DNA from: Rhyzopertha dominica
Lineage: Eukaryota; Arthropoda; Insecta; Coleoptera; Bostrichidae
DNA length: 64,000 nt
Direction of reading: 5' to 3'
Assembly: GCA_025024175.1 (NCBI GenBank)
Contig: QCXZ01000001.1
Span: forward strand, 18,290,001 to 18,354,000
The first letter of the stretch is position 1. Each line of letters begins with the position of its first letter. A program made the position numbers and the translations under genes. The notes under the pieces are model-generated. The model saw only the letters and a list, made by a program, of their open reading frames with translations. It ran no database searches and had not been told where the DNA came from. This document shows, in pieces, positions 49,371 to 62,500 of the stretch.

Positions 49371-50940
49371 GTAACCGTACATAACCGTAACCCGGGTCCT
49401 TAATATATATAATGCTATATCTCCATTATTAGTAGCAATTTAAACATACATTTTTCTCCAAAATATTCCTTAAATTTCGTAGAAAGTGACACCTACATTA
49501 AAAATTCAAGTCAATTGTAACATTTACGTTGAATTCGCTAGAAAATGAGCTAAGTCAAACTGAAATAGGTAGTGTTATTTTTAGGTATCGAGGCATTATG
49601 AGTACTTTTTTTAATTTGAAACATTGTCGGCGACAAAGTTGTACAAAAAGCATGTCGCGATAACTCAAAAAGGAAGAAAATATGTTACTTAACTGTAAAT
49701 TTTTAATTTTACTCCTCGTTATATTGAGATATGCTATATTGTAATAATTAACTTCTTGAAATGTTGATAAGTCATCCAACTTATTGAAACAAAGAGATTA
49801 TTTAACAAGCATTGGCTTAATAGGTTCTCGACATACGTTACAAAGAAAATTCTATATACATTATTTTTAATGAAACAATTTATTTGGTATGATAAATATA
49901 AAATAAATACTTCCAAGTAGTAACAAAAAATAAACTAAATATTCCACAAATAATATGGTGAAAACATGTAGTTAACAAGAGATAAGATAAATATACAGTG
50001 TATATGCTATATGATGTGCCAAGCAGTTTGGTTAAGATTTCCTGAGAATAAAAAAATAATAATAAAAAAGAATATAAAAAACAATAGAGGAGCTATAAAT
50101 ATATTTAGATAAGTATTTCTAAAAATAAAGTGTTTATATTTCTTATATTTAAATCTGAGGCTACAGTTTATTTGAATGTACCTTGAAATAATTATTTAAC
50201 AAAGCATTACTAACAATTGACACGAGATATTTTATTTTACATTCTACACCATTATTGCATAAGTAGCAATATAGTTGATTCTCATACAAGAAAATGCGAT
50301 TCGTTCACTTAAAACATTTGAACTAACCTTATGTTTTGTAGGTACTTGCCGACATAAACAATCTCTCAAATTTTTCAGATATTCACATCTGCATCGCGCA
50401 CACATTCAACAACAATTTTATATGGCACTCCACCATTTATTAAATTGTAATAAGGACCTAGTCAATGATCATTACCTTTCATTAATTTAAATTTAACGCA
50501 TTCATTAAATGAATTCGAAAGCAATTACGTTTTCGTCTAAGTATGAATGCAACAGAATCGCTAATATAAAATATACTTGATTCGTCAAACGTCTAGGTAG
50601 TTGTAGTTAAATGTCACAANAATACCAGCTGATGCAGTGTCTTCTGAATTTGACAAAACAATGATTGGTCTTTTGGAAGTACTTCACACACTTTCTCAAA
50701 GCACGAAGTGGAAAGTTGTAAATTCAGCACTGAGTAGATTGTAATGCAAGTATATATTATTATTATTAATCCGCAGTTTTGGTTCTGATGCGAAAATTTC
50801 ATTAGCGATGAAACCAAAATTTCTGTCGACCATTTGCCAGTAACAGCCTAATCTAGATTCCAAATTATAGGTCTGAACACTGTACTAGTGCAAGAAGTAC
50901 GTCATGTATCAATCCATTCGATTTAAACAGAATCGGCCTT
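49371..50940. other. Gene-free stretch
   Basis: No supportable gene or repeat found; strongly AT-rich. Confidence 0.4.
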
Positions 50941-50943
50941 GCG

Positions 50944-51060
50944 AGCGCTGTTGCCAAATTGATCAGACCGCGGCCTTCTTAAAGGTGGCCATGCTTAGCC
51001 GCATCCATACTCCTGTAACTCCCGACCACAGATGGCGCTGATCCGCAACGCTGTGACCCT
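50944..51060 (+). repeat. LTR-like fragment, copy 3
   Basis: Shares GCGCTGTTGCCA, CCGCGGCCTT and AAGGTGGCCATG with copy 2, in the opposite orientation. Further on, CACAGATGGCGCTGAT is the complement of a block in copy 1 at about 21,860-21,880. It is a mosaic of LTR pieces rather than a whole LTR. Confidence 0.4.
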
Positions 51061-54000
51061 TAAGAGGGGCATTTACTTGGAGCGATCGGGCAGAAATGTA
51101 AACTATGCAACCCATATTACCAGCGGGACATGGGACGTAAGAGGGTAGCCGATAGGTTGAAATCACGCAAAGATCGTACGAGCAACAGACGGGCTAAACT
51201 AATATTCGGAAAATTACTGACTCTAGGTTGTGCGTAAAAAAGTAAGCATGATATTAGTAACTTACTATGATATTATACCAGGTTATTCAAAATATGGAAT
51301 AACCCATTTATTTCTGTAAATATGACCTATATAACATTTCATTCTAACTGCATGTCGACTATGATTTCTGGAGGAACTTTTATAATAATTTTCCTTCCGC
51401 CTCCCCATTGCTTCGGCAGGCAGTAAATTAATGTGAAAGAGCTTGTAACATTAAACTTGTCACGTGTAATTAGACATACAATCTTAGAAATCCAGTCATA
51501 TCGGAATAGATCGTATACCGCTCGATCATTCCCGACAGGATTGCAGCTTAGCTTCACTTGTCACTGGATACCACGCGACGGACCTGGTGGGGATAGGCAT
51601 TCGCATTACGCTCTCGTGACGGACTCGTGCGAAAGGGTTTGCGGTTTTAGATTTTTTGAATATTTTTACTCATTTATCGTGCTCATGTTTTTGGTAGTGT
51701 ACAAACAAATATGTAGCTACAACGTGGAGTTCGAATTTTTCGTTTATGTGGCTTAGTTTTCGAGAAATAGCTCGCCAAAAATACGCATTTTTAAGCAAAA
51801 TATAACAACAAATATTTACATTACCGTACCAAATTTAGAAAAAACTCGAACTCTACGTTGTAGCTACATCTTTTGTCATTGCCATGTCGAAATTTCACTT
51901 CGAAAATGTTTCGAATAACTCGGTAAAATGTAAAACGGTAGGTGCTTAAAATGACCCGATTCGCTCTAGGTAAACGCCCCTCTTAACGCCTTAACGAACG
52001 TTGGTATACGTTTTCTTTTAATGGGCTGTTAGGGAGCAACACTTGAGTTGATAACTGTTTTGACATGCCAGAAGTTCCACAACATCTTAAACGCAGAATA
52101 TACCTTCGTTAAGAATCATAGTTCCATACCAAGCATGATATACCTACTTTATAATACGTTCCAATTTGTTTTGAAGTGGGGTTTTGCCATTTGCACAAAA
52201 TTTCAATCACGTATTGGTTGTCAACATGTCAACGCCGCATTTTATTACCAAACCGGTCAAACTCAAATAAAAATATTATAGATTGTCTACAAAACTTAAT
52301 ACAGTGTAATAGAAAATCAGTATTTGTTGTAAGTAGGCTAGTAAAATTGCGTGTAGAAGTAAAGCTATTTTTAACATCCCAATTTTTGTGGCATTGAGGA
52401 ATTGACTTCCAGTATGTGATTAAAATTTGAGCCACTCATTTGCAAACACTGTTTTTAGCATTGTTTCTTCAGCGTCGTTGTTTCTTCTGATTTAAAACCA
52501 GATGCTGCGGTTCCTTCCAAAATCGTCTTGTATTGATATGTACGTGCATAACTAATTAAAATATATAACTACTTTTAATAAACATACTTTTTTGTTTCTT
52601 ATATATGTGTTAGGCAATAATTATCTTTTCATATATATAACTAGTTTTACCTCACAAATTACCAAAATTGCCCCTTCTACTATAAAGTTTAATACATTTA
52701 AAACCTAAATTTAGGTCATTTGCTTATAAATTAATTAAATAAATAAAAGAAATCTCAAGGAAAGTTTTCAGCATCAAGTTAAATTAGGTGTAATTAATTT
52801 TTACCATGCAAGATTTAGACCGATATCTCAAAAGGGGTTTAAGTATACTTACAGATACGAATACCAATTGTTCTATATTTTAGAAATGCAGTTGAGGTTT
52901 AAGATGAATTAGCAGATAAAGTAGATAATAACTTTTAAGATGACAAAATGAAACCACAATTTAACTTCGTAAATGCTAGTTAATTAAAGTAGTTTATAAG
53001 GTACCCCTTCACTTATTTACCGATCGTTATAGCGACAAAAATATGTAACTTTTAACCAGATACTAATAGCTGTCCACCCTCTAGAATCTGGATCTTAATC
53101 AGACGGCGCCCATGTTTAGAATACGTTAATAAGAACGCTGATTCATATTAGAATATCTGCAAAACTTCATCGAGTATTAATTTCAGCAATGCTTTAATGG
53201 TAATTCATTAGACACCAGAGACATCGCTAATAAAAAAAATTATTGCTCGCATATAACAAGCAGCACTTAATTCTTCACTTCTCAGAATATTTTTGCCCTC
53301 AAAATACTAACTTATTATTGATAATATAAAAATATTGTCAGTAGTGATATGTTAGTAATGTTGATACCAGGCTATTAGCAAAAATAGTGGAAATCAAAAA
53401 AAAATTAGGTACCTAATCTGACATTGAAAGCCAAAAGAATCAAGTTAGTGAAAATAAAAAATAACTACAATAGAATCGATCACATCGTAAAGCCTATTAA
53501 AATTCTCATATGTTTGTTTTAAGGAGATTTTATTTATGTATTAAAATACTACCGAACCGGAAAGGTTTCTTATAAATAACCTATAGATCGTTTTCAGGAA
53601 AAACTTTTTTATATTGTTGTATTTTGGGAAGCTGTGCAAAAGGTGGGAAACTGGGTCTGTAACTAATATGTCAAAAACTAAAATAGAATGCGATAAAAAT
53701 GAGGTGTTCCGTCTAGTAACTTAAATAGGCCAAGGTTGGCTACACGTGTGAGTTGGCAGTGGCAGTTGAACCAACCAACCAACCTACATTTCATTTACCA
53801 TACTTCTCCGTCACCGGAGTAACAGACAGACTGAAGAAAATACCGAGGAAAAATTACTGAGGAAACTAGCTACCTATTCACTCCTAACTTAAATTTCTAA
53901 AGCTTCTAGTGTGGAAAGTTGAAACTAAATTAAAGGCGCACCGGTTAATTCATTAGTCTTTCATATGTGCGAATTCCAAATCATAAAACGTCGCCCAGTT

Positions 54001-56040
54001 AGTATATGCTTAAGGGGAAATTTATTTTTCTTTAATACTTCGTTTGACATTACTGTATATTACGTGGAACACCGATTTTTATTCTTCTAAATAAAGTGTA
54101 TTAACTCATCTTTCGTTAACGGTGATATAGATGCAACTGAATGCGCTAGATATCACCTAACTGAGATGATAAATAATAGGAATAAACGAGCGTTGTATGA
54201 TAGGTGTGTATAAAATCATAAAAATTGCAGAAAATCAACCAAAATTGTTCATGAAATAAATACTTCATTAATTAGGTACTTAGGTACATAGTCCGATAAA
54301 GGCACCTTTTATTTATGTTGAATTATTGACTAACGGAAATTCCTGCTTTCCCCCCCCCCCCCTCTTAGACCAAAAGCTGGGCACGCCCATGCATCTACTA
54401 TAGCCAATATGTCAATAAATATTGATTAAGGTTAGATATCCAGATAATTCACTTAATGTATTATGAACTTAATGTTAATCAAAAGGTACCTTGCCAAGGT
54501 TACTGTGGAAGTCACCTTAAGTAGTAACGAAGGCGTATGGCGTAAGCCCAAAGATCGAACGCGGCCACGCGAGCAGATGACATTAAAAAAAGCGTGTAAT
54601 AAAGCAGTTAATGAAATGCATGAACCACATGTACTTTGAAAGTTAATGGAAAACCTTTTAAGAGAGCTGAAAGATGTGTTGAAATTGGACCTAGACATGT
54701 AAGAATTTAGGTAAAATTGTTATTACAAATATTGGATTTAAACTTTGTTTCAGGTAAAGTTTAAAACAGTAAGTATGTGATACTGCCCTGCTGAAACAGT
54801 TTACCTATTTATTAATTTTTTGTTTGATTTATTAACATCTTTGATATTGGAACTCAGGTTTCTTTGTGGCACTAACGTGAAATTTTCAGCAAGCAAAATT
54901 AATAATTTTGTACATTGCTTTTGGAATATCAGTGGGAACTATAAAATTTTCCATATGTATCGCCTATTTTATTATGCGCAAAAATTGGAATATTGATTTC
55001 TAAATTGGTATTTAGACTTTATTTTGGATTATAAACAGTTTGTTAAATAAAACTTTTTTTCTAAAATAATAATAATAATAATTCTTACATTTTAATGATA
55101 TCTAACTTTATTGACACCATGTATATCTGATCTCAAATCTTTTTATTGCTAAACTGTTTATGATGAATGACTTCTTGTCGTTATTTCAAAAATATAAGCT
55201 TTTCGTTTTGTTAACTGCAAATGCAATTTAAAAGGGCTAAAAAAATGTTGAATCATCTAATAATAAAAATATGTTAAAACCGCAAAACGTATTTTAGGCT
55301 GAACTTCAAGTACACAAACCATGATCTATTGATTAATTTTACGACTACTTTTATGTATGTGCGCAGATATATCGAACTATGGAAATGTTCAGTTTCTTCT
55401 CTGCAAATAAATCACAATATATTCATATATAAGTATTATTTACGTCAACAGGAAAAGATTTTCAAAACAGAATTATAGATTATCTTTATCCAAACGAAGT
55501 TTTAAGTACTCATCATAATACCCTCTAAGAAGATAAATATACTTGACAATTGTTCTTTATCTTAAATTTGCAATCGCATTAAATCACATTAAATCGTGTC
55601 AGATAAAATAATCATTGACAATTACGTGAGCAAAATTAACTATTAATCAGAAAAATTGTAAGGTAGCTAAAGGACTCTCGTGACCAAACTATACGATTTT
55701 GGTCACTGCAGAATCGTATCCAGGAAAAAACAGAAAAAAAGGGTTGCAATAAACTGCACAACAATATTCTTTACAAATACGAACTACTTGGTTTTGTTAG
55801 ATTTGACATATTATTCGTACCATTATTAAAGATGATGTTCAGTTTAAGAACATATGCATAAGACATCGATGGTTATAAGTTAAAGCCATGTGTCCACATA
55901 ATTACCTGATTTTTTCCCATTAGCCCAGCAAATATCTTATCTCAGTGGCACAATATTAAAGTAAATCCTGCATCTATAAGTATAAAATCACTTTTCAGAT
56001 TATTGTGCTACTTATTAGACAGTGCATTAAGCGAAAGGGT
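51061..56040. other. Gene-free stretch
   Basis: No gene found. It contains an inverted repeat around TGTAGCTACAACGTGGAG (51,711) and CTCTACGTTGTAGCTACA (51,851), and a run of 13 C bases at 54,350-54,362 followed by AAGCTGGGCACGCCCATG, which resembles a transposon terminus. The minus frame at 54,453-54,698 is unrecognised; on the plus strand a short RADDIKK-like stretch hints at a LINE tail but is too short to call. Confidence 0.4.
51711..51868. repeat. Short inverted repeat
   Basis: TGTAGCTACAACGTGGAGTT and the complementary ACTCTACGTTGTAGCTACA bracket about 120 bp of AT-rich sequence. Possibly the remnant of a small TIR element. Confidence 0.5.
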
Positions 56041-56048
56041 GTGCCCAC

Positions 56049-59000
56049 ATGGCCTCTTCCCTAGGTGGCAAAAATCCAGTTCCCAAAGGTGCTGTTAAAG
56101 ATAGAGTAAACTTTTACGAAAGTGTAAGTGAAGACACAAGATCGAGTGGATCAGGTGGTTTACGTCGAAGTAAAAGTGAATTAACATTGCACCATAATAG
56201 TGATATTAACAATGGTACTGCAGATAATCGTTGGGTAATTAACATGCTAATTTATAATTTGTTTGCGAAGAGGCGAAAAAAGAGGTCAGTAACACAACTC
56301 CATCAGTAACAGGCTACCCGTTCCTAGTCGAACTAAAGGAAACAATTGAAGCAAGGAGATCGGATCATATTCCAGAAGCACAGGCAATTCCATTGGATTT
56401 AAATGCTAATAACAGTGTAGTAAATCCCTCGAAAGGCGTAAAGAAGAAGAAAAGCTTGGGTTATCAAAGCCAATCTACTCGTACAGGCGCTAAAAGTATT
56501 GAAAATGCAGTACCTGGCGAATTTGCATGTCTTGAGGATCTGCAGAAGATAAAGGAGGTAAGGCAAATATTCCTTTACAACTGAATTCATTTAGTTAATA
56601 CACTGGGAAAAAGTTAATGGATTTACTGTACTATTTCAAATTTCCTAGCATTACGTTGGCTTAGTTATGGTTTATTTACTGCATTAGTTACCCTTAGAGA
56701 TACATATTTGTCAGGCTACAGGTCACTTCCCGTTAAGGCAGCTAGGTGGCTTTGTCATCATGTCAGTGTAATGCTGACAGATGGCATTGCCATCCTAAAT
56801 TCTTACTTTCATCATACTATTGCCTTGGTATATAAGCAAAACCAGTTCTATGCCGTGCTGTCTGCACTAGACCTAAACTACACTGATGAGCTGTAATGAC
56901 AGCGAAATAGATCTATCTGCAGTTGGTTGAGGTGTAGACAGCACATCATAGACATGCATTTTTAAATATAAATAATATTTCGTTTAATTTACGACGACTA
57001 GATCTTGACAAATCCTTCACACTATCCGTTTCTTGAAATCGTGCAACAACTGTACTAACAGTAGGCTGTACAAAATGAGGTCTCTTTTGGGTTTGCATGT
57101 TAACACTTGACAAAGTTCCTGATGGCTCCCAGTCTACCGGTATAACTTACGATCATTACGATTTGGATTCGTTCAGTTTGCGTTAGAAGCATCATTTTAA
57201 TTAAAAATGCTGATAACAGATTTAAATTGTTTGAAAATTGTCATTTTGATTATGTTTGATCACTGTCAATGTCGTATTTTTACAAACTCGGCTTTTGCTA
57301 ATTTTAGCATTATTTCGGACTGCACTAAGCTCTAGTTGAATAACAAATATTTCAAAAAGTAGCAAAAACGTAATTGGTATCAATAGGCAAAAAATTATTA
57401 TCTGTAGATTCTGAAATCCTTCAGTTTCACTGGGATCTATCGATACAATTTTTGGAACTATATTCGTTAATTCAAGATATTCAGAAAGTGCTTACTGCAG
57501 TCGGNAAAAAGATACGTACCAGCAGATTTAACCCGCATACTACGTTAAAAATTGTAAATTCACTGATCGCACTTTGATCTCCCGCTTGCCTACTTTTTTG
57601 AATATCGTTTTATGCAAGTGTTAAATAACCACATTTTTCTAGTTCAGCCCATTTCGATTTTTTGTGCCAATTGACTTATTTATTAAATTCCTTAGATAAT
57701 AATCGTTTGAACAAAATTGTAAATGTTGTCTCTTGTCTCTAAATAAAACTTTTTTAAATTTAAAGTTTCAGCGTTGTTTCGAATTTTTACAAATAACCTT
57801 TACTTTATCGTTACGGGGTATATCTAAAGGTGTTAATAATGTTGCTCCAATAAAAGAACTGCGCATAATAATTTCAAGCAATGAATTTGATTGATTGAAG
57901 TGAGTTTTACCAGTTCTTTCGAGCAGTTCAAGTTCGCTTTCCGTATTTTGTGGTTTGTTGCTTTCGAAAACTGCGAATTAACTTTTTGCAGGTAGCAAAT
58001 ATAGTTTAACCAAGTTCACCTTTTTCAAGCAAAATTGGTTCAGTACATTTTCTTAACTGCAATTGTGATTTACATACCGCTTTAATAAATTAAACAGTCG
58101 AAGTAAAAATACATAGTACACTAAGATCCTGTTGGTGCTAGCATTTTAATTATTTTAATTACCGATAGACTGGCTGTAAGAGTATTTAATATTAGAGACA
58201 GATGAGAGAAAAAGTGCCAATGTTGCGAACATAACGATTTGGCCATCCTTTATTTATAGCGTTCTTGTTCCTAACGCCTGACACATGTGAAAATACGGTC
58301 ACGGGTGGTAATGGACCAAGGAAATATAGGTATAAATTTAGGATGGCAATGCCATCTGTCAGCATTACATTGATCTGTAGCCTGACAAATTGGCATGCAA
58401 CTGCATACTTCAATTTGACAGCAGGCCCCCACGGCACTTTTTGCTAGCGGGCAAGAACCAGCATACATTAAAATGCATGTCTATGCTGTGCTGTCTACAC
58501 CTAATGAACTGCAGATAGTACTATTTCGCTGTCATTACAGCTCATCAGTGCAGTTTAGGTCTAGTGTAAACAACACGGCATACCACTGGTTTTGCTTTGG
58601 TATATAAGCAAAACCAGTTCTATGCCGTGTTGTCTACACTAGACCTAAACTGCACTGATGAGCGGTAATGACAGCGAAATAGTACTATCTGCAGTTGGTT
58701 GAGGTGTAGACAGCACAGCATAGACATGCATTTTAATGAAATAAAGGTATGTTTACCAAAAACAGTTTAACAATATATGGCTTTGCTATTGAACTGTTTA
58801 TATACATACTTGTATTGTAATAAGGAAGTATGTATAGAGGAATGCTAATCAAATTCATACACCAGTTTGTCAATGGAAAGGACGACAACAATAAATAAAA
58901 ATTTATGGTAGTGACACAAGTCAGGCTATATGTATCCATTTTACTGATTTTGCAATACAATAGCATAGTTCAGTTAAACTTTAATAAAAAAGGGACTATT

Positions 59001-59593
59001 AATTACAGACATTCTAATTCGATTTATTCTTTTTTTTTGTAACAGCAAACCCGAGATCAGTTAAAAACATTGGAATTGTGTGTCCAATCTCTACAGAATA
59101 TATCCGAAGGACTTCACAAAAACGTTCAACTTTTAGAAACACCAGAATGTACGCTTAAGATTTCGGACAATTCGGCAATAGTCTGCTTACCCGCAAATTT
59201 TCACCAAGCGTCATCAGGAACATTTTTAGGAAAGGAGAATATTTCTGTATATAAACCTAGGGAATTTGAAGCGGTAATATTCATTTTTGAGGAAATCCTT
59301 ATATTAACAGTACCGTCAAAGGTAAGCAACTGAACCCATAAAACTTAAGATTTGATGTTATTACTTAGCAGAATAATGGAGAATATGTATACGTCGACAG
59401 CATCCCAGCAGCTTATTTAGAAGTGAATCCCTATACGGGCAAATCTGAAACGATTGTATTGAAGCATAAGAGCAAGTGTCTTAGGGCAAATGCGGTACAT
59501 TTTACATACGAAATTAAGACACAATCAATGGGAATACTGATACCATGGTTAAGTAAACTTAACCGTATTCATGCAGCTAACAATGGTTTGTAG
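56049..59593 (+). CDS. PH-domain protein related to the DH-PH gene, lacking a DH domain
   Basis: Four exons join in phase: 56,049-56,214; 56,271-56,557; 59,046-59,321; 59,372-59,593, giving 316 residues. The N-terminus (MASSLGGKNPVPKGAVKDRV, then LRRSKSELTLHH) is basic and Ser-rich. Exon 2 has SDHIPEAQAIPLDLN and a Lys run. The last two exons match the PH region of the gene at 31.9-35.6 kb: FIFEEILILTVPSK then NNGEYVYVDSIP, against FMFENIIVFTVDSK then NSKEEFIYVDSI, with the intron at the same site and phase 0. No DH helices are seen before the PH domain; LEDLQKIKEQTRDQLKTLEL is coiled-coil-like. Intron 1 is only 56 bp; intron 2 is 2.5 kb and holds repeats. Missing DH exons in intron 2 cannot be wholly excluded, but exon phases already match without them. 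Confidence 0.7.
56715..56800 (+). repeat. Dispersed repeat block in intron 2, forward copy
   Basis: GTAATGCTGACAGATGGCAT and TGCCATCCTAAATT here recur in reverse at about 58,340-58,390 (AATTTAGGATGGCAATGCCA). Preceding TGTCAGGCTACAG also matches. The element is not identified. Confidence 0.55.
56822..56963 (-). repeat. Hairpin repeat, copy 2
   Basis: Reverse-orientation copy of the 110-bp hairpin unit; arms at 56,847-56,867 and 56,932-56,952. It lies directly next to the mariner-like fragment at 56,966-57,196, as copy 1 lies downstream of its own mariner fragment. Confidence 0.75.
56966..57196 (-). pseudogene. Mariner-like transposase N-terminal fragment in intron 2
   Basis: On the minus strand it reads LTQTERIQIVMIVSYTGRLG then, in a shifted frame, KRPHFVQPTVSTVVARFQET and DSVKDLSRSSRRK. 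This is the HTH region of mariner-like transposases (P...STV..VV.RF.ETGSVKDLPRSGR). It aligns at its start with the 20,850 fragment (TKRIQILMVIGY). There is no catalytic domain. Confidence 0.65.
58335..58395 (-). repeat. Dispersed repeat block in intron 2, reverse copy
   Basis: Complement of the block at 56,715-56,800, just upstream of the paired hairpin repeat. Confidence 0.5.
58466..58737. repeat. Back-to-back pair of hairpin repeats
   Basis: Two copies of the 110-bp hairpin unit in opposite orientation make a 272-bp near-perfect palindrome. It opens CATTAAAATGCATGTCTATG and closes with its exact complement; the centre (58,601) is flanked by GGTTTTGCTT and AAGCAAAACC. It lies in intron 2 of the PH gene and, if transcribed with it, would form a stem of about 130 bp. 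Confidence 0.85.
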
Positions 59594-62500
59594 AGGATAG
59601 GTATCTTATATAAGTTGTGTAGTATGCGAGCGGTTGGCAAATTATTGAATAGGTAAGCCGGTAGTCACTATTAAAAAATAGGCAAAGATTTGTAAAATCT
59701 GTCAATGTTATTTAAAAGTCATGAAAAAGGCAGTCATGTGTTTCCTATTAGTAGATGGGTTAAAGTACTATTTTATGTACAATATATTGCACCGCTACTA
59801 GTAACGATATTTTTTTATTTTATTATGTTGTGAACACTAAGTAACTGTAACGATATTAAGGTTGATACCTAGCTCGGTTAATTAATTACATCAATTACTA
59901 TTAAATAACTCTCAGTATAGCAGATATGACAAGACCACACGTGAAAAATAAAATGCTGTATTAAATAAAGTAAGTTTAGCTGTAAATGCTTATTTACACA
60001 ACAGTAAATATAATATCGGTTAGAAGCAGTGTTACAATAATTTTTTGAAATGTTTCCAATTAACATTTTCAACTTTCCCCGTATTGTTAGAGTTGTCTTC
60101 TTTGCATTTTCCATCGTTTAATCACGTCGGCATTTCCAGTGGAATACCTTCGCAACGTAAATATTTCCAATGTTTCGATTTAGTATTCTGAACTTCCCCC
60201 GTATTGCCAGAATTCTCTTCAAAGTATTTTTCCTTTCGCACCTGCATTTCCAGTGTAATATGCTTCTTGTGGACCACTTTTTACCGCGCCGTCAACAAAA
60301 ACCGCGAGAGATTAATGCGAATCAGTGTGGTTTTCACGAGCCTTTAGATTCGTATTTGGTATAGCATTTGAAACAGGTGTGTTGTGGAAATGCGCTGATC
60401 GGTCAATGAACATATTGTGTAACGTTCATCCAAAAGTTTTGGGATTATCCGACCAACGAATTCTATTTGGACGCTAAAAGCTATTGGTTGTTTCGTTTGA
60501 GCTTCGTCCAAGCCGCTTTTGCGGGATTTAAATCACATCACACGTTTCGCTCGATATTGCTTCTTGTAAAAACCCTCTTCAGAGGTGAGTGTTATAATCG
60601 ATTCTTTTTGGTTTTGTTGTAAGACGAATTTTTAACTATAGGGTTCTTTTCACGTTCTTAATTGTCATCGATTGTTCGAACTGCTTTTGTGAACGATTCC
60701 TTCCCTTGACTGGTTCCTGGATTCTTTGGAGGTCGCTGATCATACCACGTTTTCCCGAACATTCTATCGAACACGTCAGGGATTCCGGAGGTCATCTTAC
60801 CAGAACCGAACCAGCTCAGTCCCGAATCGAGGGGTTTTCAACGTCTCCTAGGATTCAACCCACTGCTTGCGTAACAGATAAGTCGACACTAGTTTCTAGT
60901 TCAAATTGACGGTTTTATGCGGTTTTGCCGAGATATTATAGCTTAATCTTTCCAACATTTAGATCATAAATTAACTTACTCTAGGTCAACGTCATTCAAT
61001 CATTATTTATTAAGATTTCGTGTGATAAAGTACAGTAATTGCAATTTTAACTAATATTACATATTGTTTAAGTGTAAAATACATATATAATTTAATATTA
61101 TATAACATTTAAATCAGACTTAACTTAATTCGCCAGTTATACATTTCACTTGTTCACTTGTTTTTTTTTATTTCTAATAGAACAATTTGTAAAGGGAAGA
61201 ACTTGTAAACGTACGTGTGCACACTAACGGTATTCCATCGCTATCCCTGAAACAAAAGAAAGGGTACATTTATAAAAAATTGTATTCATATTATCGCGAA
61301 CGCATACTTACCTTATTAATCCAACAAGCTTTAATTTTTTTTAATGATACTTACCTTGTTATTTAATAGCGTATATTCGATTTAATAATTCTTTTGCATT
61401 TTAATATATTAAATTCATTTCTAATTTTGTATTCGCACTTCTGACAATAAATCTTGTGTTGCATTTGGGTGAAACCGTACTCACATTTCTAACGGAATAA
61501 TTTGGTTAATTTCTTGATAACCCCGACCCGTCTCCACACAGCTATAGAGGCACTCAATTACCTCCAAATATTCGCGCGGAATCTTTAACCTGGGATCAAT
61601 TGCGAGAGCTTTTGCTTATTGTTGTTTCGTGAACGTCACGTTAAAGCAGATATTAAACCTATATTTAACTTATAAGTGGTAACAAATACACTTAAAATAT
61701 TTCATACCTCTGTAAGTCTGAATATGTTAACACTATTAAATATGTATCTATTTTGTAGAATTATTTACTACTTTCCGTTCTCTGTTTATCATTCAATAAA
61801 TTAATTTAGAAAATTTCACTACTACCATTTTTTATACTCATTACTAAATAAATGCCTGAATGAAAAGTGCGTGGAGCTCCTAAATTTGAATAGTTATTAA
61901 AATATTACTTTAAACATATTAAATGAGTACTTATAGTAGATGAGGGTAATATCCTTAGTTACACAAGATCTTTCATGTTCTATCAGTACATATCTAGTAG
62001 CACTTCATGTAAATTTTTGCATTTTCAACTTTCTCTCAAAATTCCATGGACACTTTATTTAACACTCCCTATATTCTCAACTATTTTCCGAATGATGACA
62101 AACAGATGCTAAAGCTTCGGGGGCTCACCTAGCCTGCTCGTTTAGTCGTCGCTGCTGGTGGAAATAGATAAAACGAGTTATTATCCAAAACTCGAACAAC
62201 AAAATATAATATCAAAAAAGCAGCATAGCTACTGTAAAAGGTAAGACTCCCTCTTTGTACGTACGAAGAATGGTTATAGGGAGAAGGCTGGAGTACTATG
62301 ATATCATTATCGCTTACCAATACCATACCTCTGTCAATAAAACAGTTTGCTATAATACGAACAACCTGATTTAATTGACCATGTATACTTGCTATGAACA
62401 ATGCGTATGTAATTTAGATTCGATCCTGAATAATAAGGTAGTTCATGTTTACTAGCAAGTCTGCTTATAACAAAAATTTTAGCCTCACTGATAATCAGTC

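Noticed and set aside
54453..54720. Possible LINE tail (RADDIKK-like residues)
   Set aside because: Only a handful of residues match and several stops interrupt; no reverse transcriptase nearby.
62129..62401. 90-codon minus-strand frame
   Set aside because: No motif, no Met at a convincing start, no splice partners.
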